Source of the DNA: SFWF01 sp045587065 | GTDB taxonomy: Bacteria; Bacillota; Clostridia; Oscillospirales; Acutalibacteraceae | Assembly (NCBI GenBank): GCA_045587065.1 | Contig: JAZNBQ010000065.1 | Coordinates: forward strand, 1 to 11,754 | DNA: 11,754 nucleotides | Direction of reading: 5' to 3' | Shown here: in pieces, positions 1-6,245 of the stretch | Layout of the letters: every line of letters starts with the position of its first letter | Numbering within the stretch: position 1 is the first letter of the stretch | Notes under the pieces: model-generated | Database searches by the model: none | The model's input: only the letters and a program-made list of their open reading frames with translations | Told to the model about the DNA's origin: nothing | Made by a program: the position numbers and the translations under genes

Positions 1-11
1 GGCTGTTATGG

Positions 12-17
12 TATAAT
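12..17 (+). promoter_or_regulatory. -10 element of the recombinase promoter
   Basis: A perfect TATAAT is preceded by TG plus one base (TGG), which makes an extended -10 element. Any -35 element would lie at or before the first bases of the window and cannot be judged. Transcription would start near position 24, giving a leader of about 40 nt that contains the hairpin at 32-58. Confidence 0.6.
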
Positions 18-31
18 ATATATGTCAGCAG

Positions 32-58
32 CTCCGCTTCTTTTTGCGAAGAAGGGAG
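32..58 (+). promoter_or_regulatory. Leader hairpin covering the recombinase Shine-Dalgarno
   Basis: CTCC (32-35) and CTTCTT (37-42) pair with AAGAAG (49-54) and GGAG (55-58) around a 6-nt loop, with one bulged G at 36. That gives 10 pairs. The right arm contains the GGGAG ribosome binding site that lies 6 nt before the TTG start. When folded, the stem would hide the ribosome binding site, so it may dampen or gate recombinase translation. The pairing is read directly from the sequence. The regulatory role is inferred. Confidence 0.55.
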
Positions 59-64
59 TAAAAA

Positions 65-1573
65 TTGAATCTTTTTGACGCAATTTATGCAAGACAATCG
101 GTTGACAGGATAGACAGCATATCCGTTGAAAGTCAAATCGAATTTTGCAAAAAGGAAGTGACAGGAGAAAGTTATAAAGTTTATACCGACAAAGGTTATA
201 GTGGCAAAAACATAGACCGCCCTGCGTTTCAAGAGTTGTTACGTGATATAGAGGCAGGCAAGGTAAACCGTGTTATCGTTTACCGTCTCGACCGTATCAG
301 TCGCTCAGTTCTTGATTTTGCCAATTTGATTGAAGTGTTTCAAAAGAACCATGTTGACTTTGTCAGCACAATGGAGAAATTTGATACTTCAACACCTATT
401 GGCAAGGCCATGCTGATGATAGTAATGATCTTCGCACAGCTTGAGCGTGAGACCATCCAACAACGTGTTATTGATGCCTATTCATCGCGTAGCAAACGTG
501 GATTTTATATGGGTGGTAGAGTTCCGTTTGGATTCGAATTGGTTGAAACAACTATAGACGGAATACGAACAAAAATGTATAAGCCTATTGAGGAAGAAGC
601 AGAAGTTATCCGATTGATATTTTCAATGTATTCAAAGCCTCAAACCTCGTTCGGTGATGTTATGCGCTATTTGGAAGAGCACGGCATACGAAAGCGTGAC
701 GGTAAACTCTTTAATAGAAGCCGATTGCGTGATGTGGTAATCAACCCTGCGTATGTAAAAGCTGACTATCAGCTTTATGAATTCTTTAAAGCGCAAGGCA
801 CAAACATTGTCAATACCCCAAGTGATTTTATCGGTATAAACGGAGCGTATCTTTATTCGGGCGATAATCTTAAACGAAAAACTATATCCTTAGTAGGTCA
901 CACATTGGTTTTGGCTCCCCACGAGGGACTTGTTGATTCGGCAACGTGGATTAAATGCCGTTCCAAGTGCTTAAACAATCAAAGTGTTGCACGTCCTATC
1001 AAGGCAAAAGCCACCTGGCTTGCGGGTAAAATTAAATGTGCCAAATGCGGATATGCTTTAACTGCTAAGATTTATAAGTGCAAAACCAAGTCCGATAATC
1101 GCTATTATCTCTGCACAAACAAATATCACTCCGGTGGATGTAACTTTGGCTCTTTGGATGCGGATGTTGTTGATGACATTGTATTTAAGGAAATGCAGAA
1201 AAAATTAGCAGAATTTCAGACACTGTCAAAGAAAAAGCAGGACGGCTGTAACCTGCAAGTTGTAAAACTTAAAACACGTATAGAAGAGATTGACAAAGAA
1301 ATATCCTCTTTGCTGGAAAAAATCACTTCGGCAAATGATACGGTGATGCAGTACATAAATAACCGTGTTGCCGAGCTTGATGCTGAGAAGAAAGAACTTG
1401 GCGCTGAGATTGTTTCATTAGAGAGCAACCGCACAAACGATGTGGGAGAAATCAGCGGATATTTTGAGCATTGGGATGAACTGTCGGTCAGCGACAAAAT
1501 CACGGTGGTTGACTGCCTGATAGAGCGCATAACCGCCTCAAAAGAAAGCATTGAAATCAAGTGGAAGATATAA
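65..1573 (+). CDS. Large serine recombinase (site-specific integrase/resolvase family)
   Basis: This 502-residue protein is predicted to cut and rejoin DNA at attachment sites through a 5'-phosphoserine intermediate. The resolvase domain (about 5-150) carries the nucleophile Ser12 in YARQS, with Arg10, and the RLDRISRS block at 74-81 supplying Asp76, Arg77 and Arg80. A recombinase domain follows (about 170-300). A zinc ribbon has Cys325, Cys328, Cys350 and Cys359. A charged coiled-coil (about 395-456) precedes the C-terminal tail. This layout and length are normal for large serine recombinases of clostridial phages, conjugative transposons and Tn4451-like elements. The start is TTG, chosen because GGGAG sits 6 nt upstream and the family's N-terminal motif begins there. 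No other mobile-element genes are visible downstream, so the element may lie to the left of the window or be a remnant. The protein appears intact. Confidence 0.95.
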   Translation: MNLFDAIYARQSVDRIDSISVESQIEFCKKEVTGESYKVYTDKGYSGKNIDRPAFQELLRDIEAGKVNRVIVYRLDRISRSVLDFANLIEVFQKNHVDFVSTMEKFDTSTPIGKAMLMIVMIFAQLERETIQQRVIDAYSSRSKRGFYMGGRVPFGFELVETTIDGIRTKMYKPIEEEAEVIRLIFSMYSKPQTSFGDVMRYLEEHGIRKRDGKLFNRSRLRDVVINPAYVKADYQLYEFFKAQGTNIVNTPSDFIGINGAYLYSGDNLKRKTISLVGHTLVLAPHEGLVDSATWIKCRSKCLNNQSVARPIKAKATWLAGKIKCAKCGYALTAKIYKCKTKSDNRYYLCTNKYHSGGCNFGSLDADVVDDIVFKEMQKKLAEFQTLSKKKQDGCNLQVVKLKTRIEEIDKEISSLLEKITSANDTVMQYINNRVAELDAEKKELGAEIVSLESNRTNDVGEISGYFEHWDELSVSDKITVVDCLIERITASKESIEIKWKI

Positions 1574-1596
1574 AATAGAAGACGTCGCAAAAGCAT

Positions 1597-1619
1597 TTCA
1601 CCATTGTTGTTCTGGTGAA
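1597..1619. repeat. Inverted repeat downstream of the recombinase
   Basis: TTCACCA (1597-1603) and TGGTGAA (1613-1619) are perfect 7-bp arms separated by 9 bp, starting 24 bp after the recombinase stop. No T-tract follows, so it is not a convincing terminator. It could be a protein-binding site, for example part of an attachment site, or chance. The surrounding 1574-1704 stretch holds no recognisable gene. Confidence 0.35.
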
Positions 1620-1704
1620 GGCCTACAAAGAGCAAAAGACAGATTAAATTCCAAAAACTTTTATGCCTTTAACCCCAGTTTTGATAAAAATTGCAATAAA
1701 AAAT

Positions 1705-1736
1705 AAAAAACGAGTCTTGAAAAAGACTCGTTTTTT
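1705..1736 (+). terminator. Rho-independent terminator after the recombinase
   Basis: CGAGTCTT (1711-1718) pairs with AAGACTCG (1723-1730) around a GAAA loop, flanked by six A on the left and six T on the right. The A/T flanks extend the stem and make it able to work on either strand. It isolates the recombinase transcript from the following DUF4886 gene. Confidence 0.9.
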
Positions 1737-1737
1737 G

Positions 1738-1773
1738 TTGAAAATTTTTCAAATTTAATTATAATATAATTAA
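1738..1773 (+). promoter_or_regulatory. Promoter and overlapping palindromes for the first DUF4886 gene
   Basis: TTGAAA (1738-1743), a 16-bp spacer and TATAAT (1760-1765) form a good sigma-70-like promoter directly after the terminator. A second TATAAT overlaps at 1765-1770. Two perfect palindromes overlie it: TTGAAAA-T-TTTTCAA (1738-1752) on the -35 side and TTAATTATA-A-TATAATTAA (1755-1773) over the -10. They could be operators, though AT-rich DNA gives such palindromes easily. Confidence 0.6.
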
Positions 1774-1799
1774 CAGAGCAGAACTCAGGAGGAAACATT

Positions 1800-2723
1800 A
1801 TGAAAGCTGTAAAAATATTAGCAGTGGGCAACAGTTATTCTAACAACACCACACGATATATTTCCAAAATTGTTGATAGCTCTAAAACTGATACAAAAAT
1901 TTTCGCAGCTAGTTTATATTTCCCCGGAGCCACCTTGGCTCAACACGTTAAAAACATAAATGCCTGGAACTCTTTACTTGAGAATCATAGCGTAGAAGAA
2001 ACCAGGGAAATTTATTACTCTGATAAAGTCAGTGCAGGTTCGAAATATGAATGTCTATACGTGGGCGCTACACAAATGCCGATTATATCGCTCTATGAGG
2101 CAATTCGCTATGAAGATTGGGATTACATAACCGTTCAGCAGTCACCTGATGGGTGCGATGATTTTTCTTCCTATTGGACCGTGGAAGAACCCTATCTTAC
2201 ACAGGTGTGCGATTTGATAGAGGCGGAATATAACAGGGAAGATATGAAGAATAAAAAATGTCCACCCATTTTTGTTCATCAGACCTGGTCCTTTAATTGC
2301 GATATGTCAAGAGACAACGCATATCCTAACTACCCTGTAGCTTACGAGAGTAGTACAGAAATGTTTAAAAAGATAGAAGAGGCAAATCTTTTGGCAGCTA
2401 AAAAAATAGAAGAAACTAGAGGTTATGCTCCAATTATTATCAAATCAGGGGAAGCGGTTCAACTTGCACAAGATGAATATGGTTACTCTCGTAAAGCAAG
2501 TCCGAATCTTGCAGATAATACGATATACAACGACTATATCAGTCACCTTAACGCCAGAGGTTGTTACCTTGCTGCTTGTGTTTGGATTGAAACCTTTGCC
2601 CAACTCACAGGGGCAAAAATTGATATCAGTACGTCAAGCTTTTTACCACCTGTTGAAGGCGCTACTTTAGAAGACTGTCAAAAGCTTCAAAACATTGCAC
2701 GAAAAGTTGTGAAAAAACAATAA
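1800..2723 (+). CDS. DUF4886 / SGNH-hydrolase-like protein, no signal peptide
   Basis: This 307-residue protein resembles the DUF4886 family, a branch of SGNH-type hydrolases and esterases. The N-terminus begins at once with the block-I-like strand and turn KILAVGNSYS, with candidate nucleophile Ser12. A QQSPDG turn (113-118) and SGEAVQ (216-221) follow. The C-terminal block NDYISHLNARG contains the candidate catalytic His249, and the nearest Asp (245) is four residues before it rather than the usual three. No signal peptide or membrane segment is seen, so it is probably cytosolic. The start has AGGAGG (1787-1792) 7 nt upstream. It is a close paralog of the next gene, a lipoprotein, and they share a 21-nt identical stretch near the 3' ends (GGCGCTACTTTAG onward). 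This suggests tandem duplication. The substrate is unknown; an acyl or acetyl ester is only a guess from the fold. Confidence 0.8.
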   Translation: MKAVKILAVGNSYSNNTTRYISKIVDSSKTDTKIFAASLYFPGATLAQHVKNINAWNSLLENHSVEETREIYYSDKVSAGSKYECLYVGATQMPIISLYEAIRYEDWDYITVQQSPDGCDDFSSYWTVEEPYLTQVCDLIEAEYNREDMKNKKCPPIFVHQTWSFNCDMSRDNAYPNYPVAYESSTEMFKKIEEANLLAAKKIEETRGYAPIIIKSGEAVQLAQDEYGYSRKASPNLADNTIYNDYISHLNARGCYLAACVWIETFAQLTGAKIDISTSSFLPPVEGATLEDCQKLQNIARKVVKKQ

Positions 2724-2748
2724 TCTTTTAATGTAATGAAAAAAACTA

Positions 2749-2790
2749 TTGTAATAACGCTAGGTTACTGTATAATGTAAGTAGCGTATT
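2749..2790 (+). promoter_or_regulatory. Promoter framed by a dyad, upstream of the DUF4886 lipoprotein gene
   Basis: TTGTAA (2749-2754), 16 bp and TATAAT (2771-2776) form a promoter. Around the -10 lies an imperfect dyad. AAT-a-ACGCTA-gg-TTAC (2753-2768) mirrors GTAA-g-TAGCGTATT (2777-2790), giving 13 pairs with the TATAAT exactly in the 8-nt centre. Transcription would start near 2783, inside the right arm. The dyad is therefore better explained as a DNA operator than as an RNA hairpin in this transcript. AGGAGG (2792-2797) follows, 8 nt before ATG. Confidence 0.55.
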
Positions 2791-2805
2791 AAGGAGGCTA
2801 AAAAT

Positions 2806-4074
2806 ATGAAAAATTTTAAAAGAATTTTCTCATTTGTTTTAGTATTTTTACTTATGATAACCTTCTGCGGTTGCAACAATTCTGGAGAACAGGAAGTTAT
2901 CATAGAGGAAGAAATAGTTTATGAAAGCGCCGGTGCCGGAAACGATACCACAAACAATGATAATAGTGGTACAGAAAGCAAAACTCAGACCGGTACAAAC
3001 AGTAAAAACCAGACCGGTACAAACAGTAAAAACCAGACCGGCACAAACAGTAAAAACCAGACCGGCACAAACAGTAAGACTCAAACCGGTACAAACAGTA
3101 AAAACCAGACCGGCACACAGAATAATACCGGTTCCAATAAGGTAGCAAAAACCAAAACAATAAAGGTTCTGGCTATAGGACACAGTTATTCTAACAACAG
3201 TACAAGATATATTAAAGAAATTGCTGACAGTACTGATGGAGACACAACTGTTTTTGCAGCTAATCTTTACTTCCAGGCGTGTTCTATAAAGCAACATAAT
3301 GATAATATCCATCAGTGGAATTATTATTTTGAAAAAACCAAATCCCTTGAAGAAACAAAGAAATTATATTATTCCGAAGATGTTGGCGCAAAATATGAGT
3401 GGCTTCAGGTAGGCAATAAACAGGTTAATATTAAGTCTCTTTATGAGGCAATCCGTTATGATGATTGGGATTATATTACCATTCAGCAGACACCTGACGG
3501 TTGTGATGATTTCTCAACCTTCTGGACCAAGGAAAATCCACATCTTATAACACTTTATGAGTATATTCAGGCAGAGTATAAAAGAGATGATATGAAGGGT
3601 AAAAAATGTCCTCCAATCTTAATCCATCAGACTTGGGCATTTAACGGTGATATGGCTATAAACAATGCATATTATTATTATCCTGTAAACTATGCAAGCA
3701 ACACAGAAATGTTTAAAAAGGTTGAGCAGGCATATAATTTAGCAGCTCAGAAAATAAAAGAAGTAAAGGGTGTTGACACACCAATTATCAAATCAGGCGA
3801 AGCGGTTCAGAATGCACAAGATAAATACGGCTATTCTCGCAAAGCAAGTAAGAATTTATTAGATAACACTTTATATGCAGATGAAATCAGCCATTTAAAT
3901 ACCAGAGGAAGTTATCTTTCTGCTTGTGTATGGATTGAAACCTTAGCAAAGCTTTCAGGCACTACTATTAATACAAGCACAGCAACCTTTGTGCCTGACG
4001 AGATAGGCGCTACTTTAGAAGACTGTAAATCATTACAGTATATTGCTCGTGAGGTTGTACACGGCAAAAACTAA
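2806..4074 (+). CDS. DUF4886 / SGNH-hydrolase-like lipoprotein with repetitive linker
   Basis: This 422-residue protein is predicted to be exported and lipid-anchored on the outer face of the membrane. Residues 1-20 are a basic then hydrophobic signal, ending in a lipobox-like TFCGC, with Cys23 the likely modified residue (Cys21 is an alternative). A short acidic stretch (28-40) and a Thr/Asn/Ser/Lys/Gln-rich linker follow. The linker is made of 8-residue repeats (about 59-106) and could span the cell wall. The DUF4886 domain starts near 119 with IKVLAIGHSYS (candidate Ser127), then QQTPDG, SGEAVQ and DEISHLNTRG (candidate His363, Asp359/Glu360). The domain closely parallels the preceding cytosolic paralog. 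The OPRT-like gene follows after 22 bp with no terminator between, so the two are probably co-transcribed. The substrate is unknown. Confidence 0.85.
   Translation: MKNFKRIFSFVLVFLLMITFCGCNNSGEQEVIIEEEIVYESAGAGNDTTNNDNSGTESKTQTGTNSKNQTGTNSKNQTGTNSKNQTGTNSKTQTGTNSKNQTGTQNNTGSNKVAKTKTIKVLAIGHSYSNNSTRYIKEIADSTDGDTTVFAANLYFQACSIKQHNDNIHQWNYYFEKTKSLEETKKLYYSEDVGAKYEWLQVGNKQVNIKSLYEAIRYDDWDYITIQQTPDGCDDFSTFWTKENPHLITLYEYIQAEYKRDDMKGKKCPPILIHQTWAFNGDMAINNAYYYYPVNYASNTEMFKKVEQAYNLAAQKIKEVKGVDTPIIKSGEAVQNAQDKYGYSRKASKNLLDNTLYADEISHLNTRGSYLSACVWIETLAKLSGTTINTSTATFVPDEIGATLEDCKSLQYIAREVVHGKN
2980..3123 (+). repeat. 24-bp in-frame tandem repeat (five copies plus a degenerate sixth)
   Basis: Units begin at 2980, 3004, 3028, 3052, 3076 and 3100. 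Each encodes K-[T/N]-Q-T-G-T-N-S. Units 3 and 4 are identical at the DNA level, and the others differ by a few bases. The sixth unit decays to KNQTGTQN. The period is a multiple of three, so copy-number changes by slippage would lengthen or shorten the lipoprotein linker without a frameshift. Confidence 0.95.
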
Positions 4075-4096
4075 AAAACATTTAGGAGGAAAGCTT

Positions 4097-4738
4097 ATGA
4101 GCGGTTTAAACATATTTCATCAGTCCACAAGCAAAAATAATATTATCTTGCGCGTAGCAGTAGGTCATTTTGCAACAAGCAACTGTCACAGCAACTACTA
4201 TATTGATGTTGTTTCTCAAAAAGCTCGTATTTCCGAAGCGAAGGCAGTATCAGAAGAACTTTGCTCCTACTATTATTACGATACAATTGTAGATACGATT
4301 CTTTGTTTAGACGGCACTGAGGTTATAGGTTCATTCCTTGCGGACAGTCTTTCCAAAGCAAACTTTGTAAATATGAATGCGCATAAATCTATTTACGTCG
4401 TTACTCCTGAGAGTATAGGCGGCTCGCAATTCTTATTCAGAGATAATATTATTCCTATGATTGAAGGAAAGCACGTTATGATTCTTGCCGTATCGGTAGC
4501 ATCAGGTAAAACAGTAGAATCAGCAATTGATGCAGTTAAGTATTACGGCGGTACCGTTTCAGGTGTTTCTTCAATCTTTTCTACTACCGAAGAATGTGGC
4601 GGATTTAAGGTGCGTTCTATTTTCAATCCTAACGATTTAGAAGGCTATAAATCATACCCGGTACACGATTGTCCCATGTGTAAAGCAGGAGTAAAAATAG
4701 ATGCTCTTGTAAACAGTCACGGTTATTCAAAACTATAA
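4097..4738 (+). CDS. Orotate-phosphoribosyltransferase-like protein
   Basis: This 213-residue protein has the layout of a type I phosphoribosyltransferase of the PyrE type. An N-terminal part precedes the core strand TIVDTILCLDGTEVIG (about 63-78). The PRPP-loop region reads VMILAVSVASGKTVES (127-142). The tail has a CPMC pair (Cys192, Cys195), as found near the C-terminus of some PyrE proteins. In canonical enzymes two acidic residues stand where this protein has Ala131 and Val132, so PRPP binding or catalysis may differ. ATG 4097 was chosen because AGGAGG (4084-4089) lies 7 nt upstream; the frame stays open further back, but that would overlap the lipoprotein gene. It is probably co-transcribed with the lipoprotein. 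No other pyrimidine genes are nearby, so a salvage, regulatory or non-orotate role is possible. Confidence 0.75.
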   Translation: MSGLNIFHQSTSKNNIILRVAVGHFATSNCHSNYYIDVVSQKARISEAKAVSEELCSYYYYDTIVDTILCLDGTEVIGSFLADSLSKANFVNMNAHKSIYVVTPESIGGSQFLFRDNIIPMIEGKHVMILAVSVASGKTVESAIDAVKYYGGTVSGVSSIFSTTEECGGFKVRSIFNPNDLEGYKSYPVHDCPMCKAGVKIDALVNSHGYSKL

Positions 4739-4751
4739 ATTGAGTAAAGTA

Positions 4752-4782
4752 AAACCCCTTATGGCAATGCCATAAGGGGTTT
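4752..4782. terminator. Strong convergent (bidirectional) terminator
   Basis: AAACCCCTTATGGC (4752-4765) pairs perfectly with GCCATAAGGGGTTT (4769-4782) around a 3-nt loop. The 14-bp stem lies between the + strand OPRT-like stop (4738) and the - strand propeller-gene stop (4793). T-rich sequence follows on both strands, so it probably ends both transcripts. Confidence 0.9.
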
Positions 4783-4792
4783 ATTATTTATT

Positions 4793-6226
4793 CTATTTTA
4801 TTAAACTACGGAAATCCTTTAGTCTATGGAAGGTTGCCATATTGGCGTTATGTTGGTTATATAACTTGCCCCATGCTGTACGAGAAACGTAAAGAATGTC
4901 ATCTCCGTCAAATATAAAGGCAGGTTGGCTAACGGTGCTTTCCCCTGGAGCGTTTCTAACGTCTAAAAGGGTAGCCTTCTTTTCCCAATGTACCATATCT
5001 TTAGATACCGACAAAGATAATATATTTCGTCTTCCAAGAGTTGCTAATGTTTCTTCGTTGTGCATCATAAAGAAATAACCTGTTACTTCATCCTTTAAAA
5101 TATAGAAGCCGTGTCTATTTCCAACCTTTGCGGATACAGGGCCTAAATATTCCATAGGTTCATCAAAATTCTTAAATTTAAAGAGAAGTGCCACGTCAAA
5201 GAGGTCTTTTCTAATGCCTTTCTTTACATGACCAAAAACTGCATCCATACGTAAAAGATTATAAATCTCTCCGTCTTCTCCAACCATAAGATTACCTTCA
5301 ATAGCAGTTGTGAAATCTGCGTCAGGAATATTAAAGTCTGAGTGGTCGAAATCACAACCGGGGGTAAACTCCCAGCTATTCTTATCTAATAGGTTGCTAT
5401 CGCATGGTGCCGACAATATTCTAGAGTCATGGGCATCATCATTCCAAAGAGACCAGGAACCAACCTCAAAAGCAATGTATATTCTGCCGTTATGAGTAAT
5501 AGCAGGGGTGGTGTGGAACTGGAAACTATTTCCCTTATGATACATTGTCTTATTGTGCATTGAGCGAAGAAGAGTCACAGGTTCTGTCCAGGTTTTGCCT
5601 TCGTCAAGGGACTCTGCGATAGCCGCGCCACCTGTACCGACAGCAGAACCTGTAATGTATAATTTTCCATTATTTAAAAATAGTCTAGGCTCCGCAAAAG
5701 GAACCATTTCTATAACAAATTGCCAGGTTTTGCCCTCGTCTTTAGATTCAAAAAGCATAACACAAGGGTCTTCTTGCCCAAAAACCTCGTGAGCAGCAAG
5801 TAACTTTCCTGAGGGCATTCTCATAATAACAGGATAACCTACCCACCAACCCGCATAGTTATATTGCTGGTCATCAGGATGAATATAGTTAATAATAGTA
5901 GAGTCTTCAATAGGAGGAACCATATTAACAAGTCTTGTGTTACTCTGTGCACTGCCGTCATCACGTGCAACATAAAGCTCGTAATCTACACCATTTTGTA
6001 GTCCATCTACAGTGACATAACGCTCTTTAAGAGGAAAAGCAGTATATTCATCTTCGCTATCTCTTAAACGATAATATAGAGTGTGTGCACCATCAGAGCC
6101 TTTATCAAACCATTCCATTTCAAATTTGCCGTCATAAGGTGCTATATGGCAAATGTAAGGGTGGTTTTCCTTTTCTCTGCTTCTGAATGGAACAAAAGGG
6201 GCGCATGCCCAGTTTCTTTCTTTCAT
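4793..6226 (-). CDS. Fn3 plus Asp-box (sialidase-fold) beta-propeller protein A
   Basis: This 477-residue protein has a short conserved leader (MKERNWAC), a fibronectin-III-like domain (about 26-103) and a sialidase-type propeller. RMPSGKLLAAHE (136-147) resembles the RIP motif that carries the first substrate arginine of GH33 sialidases. Asp153 lies 8 residues before the first Asp box, as the acid/base Asp does there. Asp boxes are SKDEGKTW (161-168) and SLDEGKTW (206-213), with a degenerate one at 408-414. E310-G-N...DGEIYNLLR326 resembles the Glu/Arg segment. The usual C-terminal catalytic Tyr is not evident; SQP stands where it is expected. No signal peptide is present, so the protein is likely intracellular. 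It is the last gene of the araC-B-A operon, 19 bp after gene B, with AAGGAGA before ATG. A glycoside-active or glycan-binding role is inferred, and the substrate is unknown. Confidence 0.75.
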   Translation of the reverse strand: MKERNWACAPFVPFRSREKENHPYICHIAPYDGKFEMEWFDKGSDGAHTLYYRLRDSEDEYTAFPLKERYVTVDGLQNGVDYELYVARDDGSAQSNTRLVNMVPPIEDSTIINYIHPDDQQYNYAGWWVGYPVIMRMPSGKLLAAHEVFGQEDPCVMLFESKDEGKTWQFVIEMVPFAEPRLFLNNGKLYITGSAVGTGGAAIAESLDEGKTWTEPVTLLRSMHNKTMYHKGNSFQFHTTPAITHNGRIYIAFEVGSWSLWNDDAHDSRILSAPCDSNLLDKNSWEFTPGCDFDHSDFNIPDADFTTAIEGNLMVGEDGEIYNLLRMDAVFGHVKKGIRKDLFDVALLFKFKNFDEPMEYLGPVSAKVGNRHGFYILKDEVTGYFFMMHNEETLATLGRRNILSLSVSKDMVHWEKKATLLDVRNAPGESTVSQPAFIFDGDDILYVSRTAWGKLYNQHNANMATFHRLKDFRSLIK

Positions 6227-6245
6227 AACAATTTCTCCTTAAGTT

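Noticed and set aside
1216..1635. 139-codon open frame on the - strand over the recombinase 3' end
   Set aside because: It lies antisense to a well-supported coiled-coil coding region, has a low-complexity Ser-rich translation, and shows no recognisable domain.
2980..3123. Possible CRISPR-like direct repeats
   Set aside because: Units are contiguous with no spacers and encode an in-frame protein linker.
2848..3312. Long open frames on the - strand and in a second + frame across the lipoprotein linker
   Set aside because: The 24-bp repeat is a multiple of three, so it keeps every frame open. The translations are simple repeats without a domain.
4043..4096. Upstream ATG at 4043 as the start of the OPRT-like gene
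   Set aside because: It would overlap the lipoprotein gene and has no ribosome binding site, whereas ATG 4097 has AGGAGG at ideal spacing and begins the family's N-terminus.
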